Positions 1 through 9,023 of a stretch of DNA of 64,000 nt are shown here, piece by piece. The notes under the pieces are model-generated. The model searched no databases, was not told where the DNA came from, and saw only the letters and a program-made list of their open reading frames with translations. Each line of letters begins with the position of its first letter. Position 1 is the stretch's first letter. The DNA comes from an uncultured Bacteroidota bacterium (GTDB taxonomy: Bacteria > Bacteroidota > Bacteroidia > Flavobacteriales > Flavobacteriaceae), in NCBI GenBank assembly GCA_902518355.1, contig CABYFY010000001.1:62001-126000 (forward strand), read 5' to 3'. The position numbers and the translations under genes were made by a program.

Positions 1-2
1 CT

Positions 3-167
3 GATACAGAAAAAATATTTGAACCAAGCTTTACAACAAAGTCCAGTGGAATGGGTCTTGGTTTATCAATGATAAAAAGTATTATCTCTGCCTACAACGG
101 AAATATAACTTTTTCGTCTAAGAGTAATGTTGGTACAACATTTAATATTACCTTCCCAAAAAACTAA
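3..167 (+). CDS. Sensor histidine kinase, C-terminal end (partial)
   Basis: Frame 3 is open from the window edge and ends at TAA 165-167. The 54 visible residues hold the last ATP-binding boxes of a HATPase_c domain: an FEPSFTTK F-box, then the G2 box SSGMGLGLSMIKSII, then the closing strand ending GTTFNITFP. This is the catalytic end of a two-component histidine kinase. The sensor and dimerisation parts lie outside the window, so the stimulus is unknown. The enoyl-CoA hydratase gene starts 5 bases later on the same strand. Confidence 0.85.
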   Translation, partial: DTEKIFEPSFTTKSSGMGLGLSMIKSIISAYNGNITFSSKSNVGTTFNITFPKN

Positions 168-172
168 TTAAG

Positions 173-949
173 ATGTCATATAATAATTTAACATATGAGA
201 TTAAAAATAGAATTAATATTATTTCAATCAATCGACCTGAAAAATTAAATGCGTTAAACATTGAAACATTTTCAGAGATTGATCATGCAATTAAGTCATC
301 AGTAGCAAATGATGAAGTCAGAATTATTATTCTTACTGGTGTTGGCGAAAAGGCATTTGTGGCTGGTGCTGACATAAAAGAGTTTGTAAATTTTACCATG
401 GAGCAAGGGTCTGAGCTTTCAGAGTCTGGTCATAAAATTTTATCTGAAACTATTGAAGGATGTTCAAAACCTATAATTGCAGCAATAAATGGTTATGCAT
501 TGGGCGGGGGTCTAGAGTTAGCTATGGCTTGTCATATAAGGGTTGCTTCCGAAAACTCAAAAATGGGATTACCAGAAGTTTCACTTGGAGTTATTCCAGG
601 GTACGGTGGAACTCAAAGACTTCCTCAATTGGTCGGAAAAGGAAGGGCTTTGGATATGATTCTGACTGCTAAAATGATTGATGCTGATGAAGCCTTAGCT
701 TACGGGTTGATAAATTATATGACTGACCAAACCGAATTAATGGATTTTGTAAAAAATCTTTCAGAAAAAATCTTAGCAAATTCCTCTAACGCAATAAAGA
801 ATGCGATAAAGAGTGTTAATGCAAATTTTGAAAAAGGAATTGACGGTTTTAAGGTGGAAATTAACGAGTTTGGTAAGTGTTTTGAAACAAAGGAATTCAA
901 TGAGGGTACTTCAGCATTTTTAAATAAGAGAAAGCCAGACTTTAACTAA
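173..949 (+). CDS. Enoyl-CoA hydratase/isomerase (crotonase family)
   Basis: A 258-residue protein of normal crotonase length, expected to hydrate trans-2-enoyl-CoA thioesters in the cytoplasm during beta-oxidation or a related acyl-CoA pathway. Visible motifs are AGADIKEF (about 64-71), the oxyanion-hole region NGYALGGG (106-113) and both catalytic glutamates of the hydratase type, E115 in LELAMAC and E135 in GLPEVSLG. Having both glutamates favours true hydratase activity over isomerase activity. The ATG at 173 follows the kinase stop by 5 bases, which suggests co-transcription, but substrate chain length cannot be read from the sequence. Confidence 0.92.
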   Translation: MSYNNLTYEIKNRINIISINRPEKLNALNIETFSEIDHAIKSSVANDEVRIIILTGVGEKAFVAGADIKEFVNFTMEQGSELSESGHKILSETIEGCSKPIIAAINGYALGGGLELAMACHIRVASENSKMGLPEVSLGVIPGYGGTQRLPQLVGKGRALDMILTAKMIDADEALAYGLINYMTDQTELMDFVKNLSEKILANSSNAIKNAIKSVNANFEKGIDGFKVEINEFGKCFETKEFNEGTSAFLNKRKPDFN

Positions 950-1014
950 ATATTATGTGTTTTTTAACACCTAAATAGTTAAAAAAATAAGATATTCGCT
1001 TCAAAATTAATATA

Positions 1015-3036
1015 TTGAAAAAGTTTCTACTACTTGTTTCTATTTCCATATTTCAATTATCTATATCGCAAGAAACTAATTTAGTTGAAATTAGTATTAA
1101 TGCCGCAGTTTTAGATTATGATTCAAAAAAAGGAATATCATTTTCTGAAGTCAAATTTATCGATAAAAATGTTGGTGTTCTAACAGATACTGAAGGTAAT
1201 TTTTCTTTAAATTTTTTAGATCAAAACATTAATGATGATGATGTTTTTTCTATAACCGCGTATGGTTACGACACAATAAAAACCACTGCAGATAAACTCT
1301 ACAAATTTTTAAATAATACTAATAGATTTTTTCTCAAAAAGTTACACAACTCAAAACAATGGTTTGATGAAGATGATGCAAATGATAATTATATTTTTGG
1401 TAAAGTTTTTGGTGTGTCTGGACCCATTCAAGGCGCTTCAATAAAAGTAAAAAACTCCTTAGTTGAAGCAAAGTCTGATTTTGAAGGATACTTCAAAATT
1501 AAAGCTAATTTGAACGATGTTTTATCAATCAATTTTTTAGGCATGATTGAAAAACAAATTTTAATTGAAAACCTTGATGATAAATATATACTACTAAAAA
1601 CAGATGCTCAGATTCTAGATCAAGTTACAATCACTGGCACTACAGAATTAAGTGATGAAGTAGAAACCGGTTACGGAAAGAAAAAGAAAAAATCGGTTGG
1701 TTTTTCAACATCAACAATTACATCAGAAGACATATCCCCTGGTGCTGTTACAATAGTTGATGCGATAAGAGGGAAGTTTAATAATGTTCAGGTTGCTTAT
1801 AATCAAGATGGAGCTGCAACAGGAAATAAACCACAAATTTATGTAAGAGGAGGAAGTCTATCAATCAACAATTCGGCTGCAGCGATATTTGATATTGAGG
1901 GCTTGATATATACAGAAGTACCAGATTTTATTGATCCACAGCAAATAGAGAGTATTACATTACTTAGATCAATGGGTGCTACAAATCGTTACGGAAGTCA
2001 AGGTAGAGGAGGAGTTTTTTTAATAAAAATGAAGTCACTTTCAAGAAAAGCAGAAAGATTATTAAATTCCTTAAAGGTAAAAGGTAATGACTATAAGGAA
2101 CAAGTTTCAAGAATTGATTTTGATTCACTAAAACCTTATTATGTTAAAGATTTCATACAAGCCAAAACATTATCCGAAGCCAAGCAACAGTTTGTCACTT
2201 TAAAAGACGGAGTTTACAAATTATCTGTTCCTTTTCACATCGAATCATTTGACTATTTTAAAAATATTGATAAAGAATTTGCAATCAACATTTTAAAATC
2301 AGTTGCAGAAAAAGCAAAAGACAATCCAAAAGCTTTAAAAACCATTGCATATAAACTTGAAGAAATTGGAGAATTTAAAAATGCAAAAATTATATATCAA
2401 AGATTATTATCTATTAGACCATTAGACGAGCAATCTTACAGGGATTTAGCACTGATATATAAAGAGAATGAAGATTATGATTTAGCTGCAAGTTTATTTG
2501 ATATTATGCTTAATAATAAGCTAAAAAATGTTAACATGTTAGGCCTTCAGGAGACAGTTGTTAATGAGGCTGCACATTTATATTTTACACAGCTAGACAA
2601 ATTAACTTTGACAGATTTTCCTTTAAAAACCTTAAAAACTTATGTTCCAAAAAATGACTGGAGAAACTTTGGGTTTGATTATAGAATTATTTTTGATTGG
2701 AATGACCCTGCAGTTGAGTTTAACGTTCAGTTTGTTGGTCCAAAAAAGAAATATTATGATTGGTCTCACACTGTTCTTGACGATAAAGACTTGTTAGAAG
2801 ATGAGTTATACTATGGATACAATACAGAAGAGTTCATAATCGAAAAATCTGATAAAGGAAAGTGGCTTATAAATATTGAAAATTACACAATTCAGGATGA
2901 GTCAAATCCTACATATATTAAATACACTGTTTTCAAAAATTATGGAAGGCCAAATGAAATTAAGAAAGTTGAAGTAATTGATTTAAATAAATTAAAACAG
3001 AAAATTACTTTAGATGTATTGAATTATTACAACTAA
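1015..3036 (+). CDS. Secreted CarboxypepD_reg / TonB-plug / TPR / DUF2135-like protein
   Basis: A 673-residue protein with a signal peptide (1-18, MKKFLLLVSISIFQLSISQ). Two CarboxypepD_reg-like beta domains follow (about 25-105 and 125-195), then a TonB receptor plug-like domain (about 215-350, with YVRGG and GSQGRGGVFLIK), then helical TPR-like repeats (about 410-510). The C-terminal region (545-660) resembles DUF2135: a RIIFDW strand, YGYNTEEFIIEK and the ending FKNYGRPNE. No outer-membrane beta-barrel follows the plug, so it is not a normal receptor; a periplasmic or outer-membrane-associated binding role is inferred. The start is TTG in the context ATATTGAAAAAG; no ATG gives a signal peptide. 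It overlaps the convergent bacilliredoxin gene by 4 bases. Confidence 0.75.
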   Translation: MKKFLLLVSISIFQLSISQETNLVEISINAAVLDYDSKKGISFSEVKFIDKNVGVLTDTEGNFSLNFLDQNINDDDVFSITAYGYDTIKTTADKLYKFLNNTNRFFLKKLHNSKQWFDEDDANDNYIFGKVFGVSGPIQGASIKVKNSLVEAKSDFEGYFKIKANLNDVLSINFLGMIEKQILIENLDDKYILLKTDAQILDQVTITGTTELSDEVETGYGKKKKKSVGFSTSTITSEDISPGAVTIVDAIRGKFNNVQVAYNQDGAATGNKPQIYVRGGSLSINNSAAAIFDIEGLIYTEVPDFIDPQQIESITLLRSMGATNRYGSQGRGGVFLIKMKSLSRKAERLLNSLKVKGNDYKEQVSRIDFDSLKPYYVKDFIQAKTLSEAKQQFVTLKDGVYKLSVPFHIESFDYFKNIDKEFAINILKSVAEKAKDNPKALKTIAYKLEEIGEFKNAKIIYQRLLSIRPLDEQSYRDLALIYKENEDYDLAASLFDIMLNNKLKNVNMLGLQETVVNEAAHLYFTQLDKLTLTDFPLKTLKTYVPKNDWRNFGFDYRIIFDWNDPAVEFNVQFVGPKKKYYDWSHTVLDDKDLLEDELYYGYNTEEFIIEKSDKGKWLINIENYTIQDESNPTYIKYTVFKNYGRPNEIKKVEVIDLNKLKQKITLDVLNYYN

Positions 3037-3443
3037 CAGTGTTCGTTGTAAGCTCCTTTTAGATTTTGTGAAATAATTTCAGCAGATCTACCTTCAATAT
3101 GGTGTCTTTCCAGCATATGAACTAATTCACCGTCTTTAAACAAAGCAATAGCCGGTGAGCTTGGTGGAAATGGCGCTAAATAATACCTTACTTTTTCAAC
3201 AGCATCACGATCTACTCCAGCAAATACAGTGGTAAGATGATCAGGTTTTTTATCATTTACTAGACTTGTGATCGCACCCGGTCTTGCATTTGCAGCTGCA
3301 CATCCGCACACCGAATTTACAACTACTAAAGTTGTTCCTTTACTTGAAACCATATTCTCAACATCATCAATAGATTTAAGTTCGTCAAACCCCTGATCAG
3401 TGAGTTGTTTACGCATTGGATATACTAATTCTTCTGGATACAT
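3033..3443 (-). CDS. BrxA/BrxB family bacilliredoxin
   Basis: 136 residues, the usual length for the YphP/YqiW (BrxA/BrxB) family of thioredoxin-fold proteins. The CGC motif is at residues 46-48, in NSVCGCAAANARPG. In Firmicutes these proteins remove bacillithiol from mixed disulfides; homologues are common in Bacteroidota, where the thiol partner may differ. The C-terminal motif PPSSPAIALFKDGELVHMLERH is also typical. The gene is transcribed alone, converges on the upstream plug/TPR gene with a 4-base overlap, and is divergent from the ZIP transporter. Confidence 0.9.
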   Translation of the reverse strand: MYPEELVYPMRKQLTDQGFDELKSIDDVENMVSSKGTTLVVVNSVCGCAAANARPGAITSLVNDKKPDHLTTVFAGVDRDAVEKVRYYLAPFPPSSPAIALFKDGELVHMLERHHIEGRSAEIISQNLKGAYNEHC

Positions 3444-3530
3444 TTATTTGGAATGATTATTAATAATACAAATATATAACCTTTTCATATAATTTCTTTT
3501 TACTTTTATTATTTTCGCACAAAATCAAGT

Positions 3531-4388
3531 ATGGAACAATTAGTAAACGCCTTAAAAGATTTTTTTATTTCATTGGAAAGTCCAATTTTACAGGCTTTTG
3601 TTGGTGGATTATTTACATGGATTTTAACCGCACTTGGTGCTAGTCTTGTCTTCTTTTTTAAGTCAGCAAACAGGAAGCTTCTTGATGCAGCTCTTGGTTT
3701 TACCGGTGGTGTTATGATAGCAGCAAGTTTTTGGTCTCTTCTGTCCCCTGCAATCGCTGCTGTTGAAAGACAACACGAATTAGGACTAACTAGTTTACCA
3801 TCTTTTTTACCACCAGCCATAGGATTCTTTTTGGGTGCATTTTTCCTTTATTTTCTTGATAAGAAAATCCCTCACTTACATCTTTTCAAAAAAATTGAAG
3901 AAGCGGAGGGACCTAAAACCGACTTAAAAAAAACAGAGCTTTTAGTTCTAGCTATTGCAATTCACAACATTCCTGAGGGATTGGCTGTAGGTGTAGCTTT
4001 TGGTGCAATAGCCTCTGGAATGGATATTGGTTTTACATTAGGTGGTGCAATAGCACTTGCAATTGGTATGGGATTACAAAATGCTCCTGAAGGTTTCGCC
4101 GTTTCAATGCCTATGAGAAGAGCTGGCTTTAGCAGATTTAAATCATGGCAATGGGGCCAACTATCAGCAATTGTTGAACCTATTTTTGCTGTTATTGGAG
4201 CTGCAATAGTAATCTTGGTGTATCCTATTTTACCCTATGCATTAGCATTTGCAGCTGGTGCAATGATTTTCATTGTAGTTGAAGAAGTAATTCCCGAAAG
4301 CCAAAGTGGAGGAAATGCAGATATTGCAACAATGGGTCTAATAGCAGGTTTCATAGTAATGATGTGTCTTGATGTTGCACTGGGCTAA
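3531..4388 (+). CDS. ZIP family divalent metal transporter
   Basis: A 285-residue inner-membrane protein of the ZIP family, which brings zinc, iron or other divalent metals into the cytoplasm. About eight hydrophobic segments can be traced. The metal-site helices carry HNIPEG (145-150) and NAPEG (184-188), and a later helix carries VVEEVIPE. The protein sits beside the iron operon feoAB on the opposite strand, which fits a metal-uptake locus. Substrate cannot be decided from sequence alone. The ATG at 3531 directly precedes the first hydrophobic stretch. Confidence 0.9.
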   Translation: MEQLVNALKDFFISLESPILQAFVGGLFTWILTALGASLVFFFKSANRKLLDAALGFTGGVMIAASFWSLLSPAIAAVERQHELGLTSLPSFLPPAIGFFLGAFFLYFLDKKIPHLHLFKKIEEAEGPKTDLKKTELLVLAIAIHNIPEGLAVGVAFGAIASGMDIGFTLGGAIALAIGMGLQNAPEGFAVSMPMRRAGFSRFKSWQWGQLSAIVEPIFAVIGAAIVILVYPILPYALAFAAGAMIFIVVEEVIPESQSGGNADIATMGLIAGFIVMMCLDVALG

Positions 4389-4517
4389 TTAACTACAACC
4401 ACAATCTTTATTCAAACAATTTCCTTTTGTTTTCTTAGGACTAAATTTTTTCACTAGAAAAATTATAGCTAAAATCAAAGAAGTAACAACTAATATATTC
4501 TGAATATTAAGTTCCAT
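4389..4517 (-). CDS. FeoB-associated Cys-rich membrane protein
   Basis: 42 residues: one transmembrane helix (about 8-24) followed by a short basic and cysteine-rich tail ending GNCLNKDCGCS. This is the layout of the small FeoB-associated Cys-rich proteins encoded after feoB. A longer reading frame extends upstream inside feoB, but the ATG at 4517 overlaps the feoB stop codon as TAATG, the expected arrangement for translational coupling. It ends exactly against the ZIP gene, with convergent stops. Confidence 0.85.
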   Translation of the reverse strand: MELNIQNILVVTSLILAIIFLVKKFSPKKTKGNCLNKDCGCS

Positions 4518-6619
4518 TAGCTTAGTATTTGAAATGAAATTAGTGATATAAAATATGCTAATGCTGTCATAATAATAAATTGAAGTATTGGCCATTTCCA
4601 TGAATTAGTTTCTTTTTTTACAATCGCCAAAGTACTCATACACTGCATAGCAAATGCGTAAAATAAAAGAAGTGAAATACCTGATGCTAATGTAAATATT
4701 TTATTTCCATTGCTGTCTGTTTCTCTTGCCATAATTTTTTTAATTTCTTCTTTTTTACCAACGGAATCATCATAATTATCAATATTATAGATGACCGCTA
4801 ATGTGCCAACAAAAACTTCACGAGCTGCAAAGGATGTTATAATTCCAATTCCTATTTTCCAATCATACCCAAGTGGCTTGAACAATGGCTCAATTCCTTT
4901 ACCGATATAGCCGATGAATGAGCTCTCAAGTTTTATTGAAGCCTCCAAAGTTTGGATTTCTTCTTGGCTAATTTCTTGCACATTTTCAGTAATATAATTT
5001 CTGGGATTTTCAAACTTATCTCCAATTCCATTTGTTGCTAAAACCCATAATATTACAGAGATAGCAAGGATTATTTTTCCAGCTTCAACAACAAATGATT
5101 TTGACTTTTCAAAAACAGTATAAAACACATCTTTGATTCTTGGAAACTTATAATTTGGCATCTCCATGACAAATATTGATCTCTTTTTAATTTTTAAGAT
5201 TTTAGTTAATACTAATGAAGATAAAAGAGCTGTAACAAATCCGATTATATATAAGCTCATAAGTGCAATTGCTTGATAATTTAGCCCAAATATTTTTTCG
5301 TCAGGTATCACTAAAGCAATTATTATTAAATAAACAGGAAGTCTAGCTGCACAGGTCATAAAAGGTGTTACTAAAATTGTTATTAACCTTTCTTTCCAGC
5401 TTTCAATATTTCTTGTTGCCATAATTGCAGGTATCGCACATGCAACTCCAGAAATTAATGGGACAACACTTTTTCCGCTTAGGCCAAATTTTTGCATAGT
5501 CTTGTCTGTAAGAAAAACAACCCTGCTCATATATCCACTCTCCTCAAGAATGGATATAAACATAAATAAAAATGCTATTTGAGGTATAAAAATTACTATT
5601 CCTCCAACGCCCGTAATTATTCCGTCAGCCAAAAGATTTGTCATTGCACCCGATGGAAAATTTATTTTAACCCAGTCTGCTAGTGATGCAAATGAAGAGT
5701 CAATCAAATCCATCGGTACACTAGCCCATTCATAAATTGATTGAAAAATTGCCATTAAGACCATCAAGAAGATTAAATAACCAAAAATTTTATGAGTAAG
5801 GATTTTATCAATTTTTGCTCTAAATCCTTGTGCTTTTGAGCTATCAATTATTTGACCTTCATTTAAAATATTATTGATCAGTTGATATCTCTTTATTGTT
5901 TCTTTTTGTTGTAATCTTTTTAGTTGAGATTTTGATTTTATTTCAAAGTCAGTATTTTCAATTTCTTGTCTTGACACATTACTGAAATTTACATCCTGAC
6001 AAATAACAACCCAGAGTTTATATAATTTTTGGTTTGGAAAAATCTTTTTTAAGTTGTTAAAATATTCGGGTTCAATTATACTTGTATCTAGAAATATTTT
6101 TGAAGAAAGTTCCTTGTAATTTTCGATTAAATTTTTGATATCACCTACCCATTCTTTTGACCTATTTGTAGTGAGTATTATTTTGGTGTCTAATTCTTTT
6201 TCAAGTTTTTCAATGTTAAGCTCAATACCTTTGTATTTCATTCGGTCTGACATATTTATTGCTAGTACAGTGGGAATTTCTAAATCTTTTACCTGGGTAA
6301 ATAATATTAGGTTTCTTTTTAAATTTTCAACATCACTAACAATAATCGCTAAGTCAGGAAAATCTTTGTGATTTTTATTTAGTAAAAGTTCAACCACTAA
6401 GTTTTCATCCATAGACGAAGCGTTCAGGCTATATGTTCCAGGCAGATCGAAAATATGAGCTTTTGTCCCACGACTTAATCGGCAGACACCTTCTTTTTTC
6501 TCAACAGTTACTCCAGGGTAATTGGCAATTTTTTGATTAAGACCAGTCAATGAGTTAAAAATCGAAGTTTTACCAGTATTAGGATTCCCTATTAAAGCTA
6601 CTTTTATTTGCTTACTCAT
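4517..6619 (-). CDS. feoB: Ferrous iron transporter FeoB
   Basis: A 700-residue inner-membrane GTP-dependent Fe(II) uptake protein. The N-terminal G domain shows G1 GNPNTGKT (11-18), G3 DLPGT (58-62) and G4 NMSD. A guanine-nucleotide dissociation inhibitor-like helical region follows. The membrane part has two Gate-type segments (YMSRVVFLTDK, then SGVACAIPAIMATRNI) and a final block with FAAREVFVGTLA. The start overlaps the feoA stop as ATGA, and the stop overlaps the start of the small Cys-rich gene. The order feoA-feoB-Cys-rich is the classical operon. No Fur box was identified upstream by eye. Confidence 0.96.
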   Translation of the reverse strand: MSKQIKVALIGNPNTGKTSIFNSLTGLNQKIANYPGVTVEKKEGVCRLSRGTKAHIFDLPGTYSLNASSMDENLVVELLLNKNHKDFPDLAIIVSDVENLKRNLILFTQVKDLEIPTVLAINMSDRMKYKGIELNIEKLEKELDTKIILTTNRSKEWVGDIKNLIENYKELSSKIFLDTSIIEPEYFNNLKKIFPNQKLYKLWVVICQDVNFSNVSRQEIENTDFEIKSKSQLKRLQQKETIKRYQLINNILNEGQIIDSSKAQGFRAKIDKILTHKIFGYLIFLMVLMAIFQSIYEWASVPMDLIDSSFASLADWVKINFPSGAMTNLLADGIITGVGGIVIFIPQIAFLFMFISILEESGYMSRVVFLTDKTMQKFGLSGKSVVPLISGVACAIPAIMATRNIESWKERLITILVTPFMTCAARLPVYLIIIALVIPDEKIFGLNYQAIALMSLYIIGFVTALLSSLVLTKILKIKKRSIFVMEMPNYKFPRIKDVFYTVFEKSKSFVVEAGKIILAISVILWVLATNGIGDKFENPRNYITENVQEISQEEIQTLEASIKLESSFIGYIGKGIEPLFKPLGYDWKIGIGIITSFAAREVFVGTLAVIYNIDNYDDSVGKKEEIKKIMARETDSNGNKIFTLASGISLLLFYAFAMQCMSTLAIVKKETNSWKWPILQFIIMTALAYFISLISFQILS

Positions 6620-6843
6620 TTGCTTAGTTCTATCTCAATTAATTTGGCGGTTTCCTTTCTGATTGCCACATAACTTCCATTAACTTCAAGATAAATAGGA
6701 CCCTGAAAGGGAGCTTGTTGAATTAGCCTTACACTATTTCCAGGCAAACACCCCATTTCCAATAACTTCATGGGTATTTCTTGTGATGAAACATCAACTA
6801 TTTTACCTTTTTCACCTTTTTTTAAATCACTTAATTTAGGCAT
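6616..6843 (-). CDS. feoA: Ferrous iron transport protein A (FeoA, SH3-like)
   Basis: 75 residues with the FeoA/SH3-like pattern: an early LKKGEKGKIVDV strand, LLEMGCLPGNSVRL, then PIYLEVNGSYVAIRKETAKLI. FeoA is a small cytoplasmic partner thought to assist FeoB. It is the first gene of the operon, and its TGA overlaps the feoB ATG. The SCO gene upstream is on the same strand, 52 bases away, so the Feo promoter may lie in that gap. Confidence 0.95.
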   Translation of the reverse strand: MPKLSDLKKGEKGKIVDVSSQEIPMKLLEMGCLPGNSVRLIQQAPFQGPIYLEVNGSYVAIRKETAKLIEIELSK

Positions 6844-6895
6844 AGTAGTTATTTAGAACCATTTTAAAGAGCCAAATGTAATGAAATTGGTAAGA

Positions 6896-7561
6896 TTAAT
6901 CTATTTTTTTTAAGGTTTCAATATCGGATAATAACCTGTCAATTTCTAAATCATTAGTACCATCATAAAACCCTCTAATCTGCCTTTTTTTGTCGATTAA
7001 CATAAAATTTTCGGTATGAATCATATCAAATTCACCATATTCAGTGTCTTCAACAGCTAGATAAGATTTACGGGCAAGATCATAAATTTGTTTTTTATCC
7101 CCTGTTACCAAATTCCATTTTGAGTCATTGACTTTATTTTCAATCGAGTATTTTTTTAGTTGCTGTACCGTGTCCACTTCTGGAATAACAGTGTGTGATA
7201 AAAATAAAATATCATTATCATTTTTTAGCTCTTCTTGTAATTTGTACATATTTTTTGTCATAATGGGACATATGTCTTGGCATGTTGTAAAAAAGAAGTC
7301 AGCAACATAAATTTTATTACTATAAAATTCTTGAGTTATCTTTTGCCCGTTCTGATTCGTTAACTCAAAATCAGAAATTTTATGGTACTTAGATACATGA
7401 ATTATAGATGAATCAACCAGTTTTTCATTTACTTCAGCAGGTTGATAAATTGGCAATGTCTCAACAGGTTTTAAAATCGTGTAAAACAATGTAATGGCAG
7501 CTGCTGAAAAAGCCAAAATAAATCCAACTGTAATAAAATCTCTTTTCCTAAATAACTTCAA
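6896..7561 (-). CDS. SCO1/SenC family copper-binding protein
   Basis: 221 residues with an N-terminal membrane anchor (about 10-30) and a periplasmic thioredoxin-like SCO domain. The copper ligands are visible: CQDIC with C94 and C98, and a histidine in DMIHTENFMLID near residue 177. SCO proteins deliver copper to the CuA centre of cytochrome oxidase or act as thiol reductants. No oxidase genes lie nearby, so its partner is inferred from the family. The start at ATG 7561 precedes the basic KLFRKRDF anchor flank. Confidence 0.92.
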   Translation of the reverse strand: MKLFRKRDFITVGFILAFSAAAITLFYTILKPVETLPIYQPAEVNEKLVDSSIIHVSKYHKISDFELTNQNGQKITQEFYSNKIYVADFFFTTCQDICPIMTKNMYKLQEELKNDNDILFLSHTVIPEVDTVQQLKKYSIENKVNDSKWNLVTGDKKQIYDLARKSYLAVEDTEYGEFDMIHTENFMLIDKKRQIRGFYDGTNDLEIDRLLSDIETLKKID

Positions 7562-7675
7562 AGCCTATTATTTTTGTGGTATGCAAAAATACAACAGTTT
7601 TACATCAAATAATCAAAATAGATATTTTTAATTTATTATTAATCAATTACTTTTGTCAGCTAATTAATTACATCT

Positions 7676-9022
7676 ATGGAAATCTTAATTAAAATTTCGC
7701 AATTTATTTTGAGCCTCTCATTAATTATTGTCCTACATGAGTTTGGACACTATTGGCCAGCAAGGTATTTTAAAATAAAAGTTGAGAAGTTCTACTTATT
7801 TTTTGATGTAAACTTTTCATTATTCAAGAAAAAAATTGGAGAAACAGAGTGGGGAGTTGGTTGGTTACCTTTAGGTGGTTATGTTAAGATTTCTGGAATG
7901 ATTGATGAAAGTATGGATAAAGAGCAAATGTCAAAACCCCCACAACCATGGGAATTTAGATCTAAGCCTTCATGGCAAAGACTTATTGTCATGTTGGGTG
8001 GTGTTACTGTTAATTTTATTTTAGCAATAATCATCTATATCGGACTAGCTTATAGTTATGGTTCTTCATCAATCTCAACTGATTCAATTAAAGATGGATA
8101 TTTAATTAGTAATCCTGTTTTATTAGATTCTGGCTTTAAAACAGGTGATAAAATTTTGACTGTTGATGGAGAAAAACTAAGCACCTATTCTGAGCTTAGA
8201 AAATCAATTATTGGATCAACGACTTATCAAGTTGACAGGGATGGAGATATAATCGAAATTAATTTACCTGTAGACTTTTTAGGTAAATTATCCTCAAGTG
8301 ATGATGTTTCATCTTTTGAGTTTAGAATGCCATTTATAATTCAGAGTGTTTCAGAAGAATCTTTAAATAAAGACTACGATTTAAGGCAAGGTGATATTGT
8401 AGTATCACTAAACGGCCAAGAAATTAAATACGCCGATCAAATAACAACACTACTCAAAGAAAACTCTAATAGAACAATAGAGGTTGAGCTTTTGAGAGAT
8501 TCTTTCAGATTGAAAAAAACACTAAACGTTGATGAAAACGGAAATTTAGGAATTTTTCATGGTGCCACTGTGAAAGATATGGTAGATTTAGGATATATGG
8601 AAGTTGTACAAAATTCATATTCTTTGATTGAAAGTATTTCTGTTGGAACAAATAATTTTGTTTCTTTTATGGGTTTTTATTTTGATCAACTTGTTGCAAT
8701 CTTTAACCCAAGTACTGGTGCTTACAAAGGTCTTGGCGGGTTTATTGCAATTGGAAATATTTTCCCATCTACTTGGGACTGGCAGTCATTTTGGAATACT
8801 ACAGCTCTACTTTCAGTTATGCTTGGGGTTTTAAATTTATTGCCAATTCCAGCATTAGACGGTGGTCATGCAATGTTTCTTATGTATGAAATGATTTCTG
8901 GACGAAAACCTTCAGACAAATTCATGGAGACAGTTCAGGTAATAGGTTTTATTATTCTGTTATCATTAGTGATTTTTGCAAACGGAAATGATATATATAA
9001 GTTATTTAATTTTATAGTTTAA
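7676..9022 (+). CDS. rseP: RIP site-2 metalloprotease RseP
   Basis: 448 residues, the normal length for an RseP/EcfE intramembrane protease, which cleaves anti-sigma factors and signal-peptide remnants in the inner membrane. The zinc motif HEFGH is at residues 21-25 in the first helix. PDZ-like domains occupy the middle (about 135-300), and the second active-site motif LLPIPALDGGH lies near residue 395. The first stretch HYWPARYFKIKVEKFYLFF is typical of Bacteroidota homologues. The next gene begins 1 base after the stop. Confidence 0.95.
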   Translation: MEILIKISQFILSLSLIIVLHEFGHYWPARYFKIKVEKFYLFFDVNFSLFKKKIGETEWGVGWLPLGGYVKISGMIDESMDKEQMSKPPQPWEFRSKPSWQRLIVMLGGVTVNFILAIIIYIGLAYSYGSSSISTDSIKDGYLISNPVLLDSGFKTGDKILTVDGEKLSTYSELRKSIIGSTTYQVDRDGDIIEINLPVDFLGKLSSSDDVSSFEFRMPFIIQSVSEESLNKDYDLRQGDIVVSLNGQEIKYADQITTLLKENSNRTIEVELLRDSFRLKKTLNVDENGNLGIFHGATVKDMVDLGYMEVVQNSYSLIESISVGTNNFVSFMGFYFDQLVAIFNPSTGAYKGLGGFIAIGNIFPSTWDWQSFWNTTALLSVMLGVLNLLPIPALDGGHAMFLMYEMISGRKPSDKFMETVQVIGFIILLSLVIFANGNDIYKLFNFIV

Positions 9023-9023
9023 T

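Noticed and set aside
460-672. Open frame inside the enoyl-CoA hydratase gene
   Set aside because: It is another frame of a well-supported gene and has no protein-like pattern.
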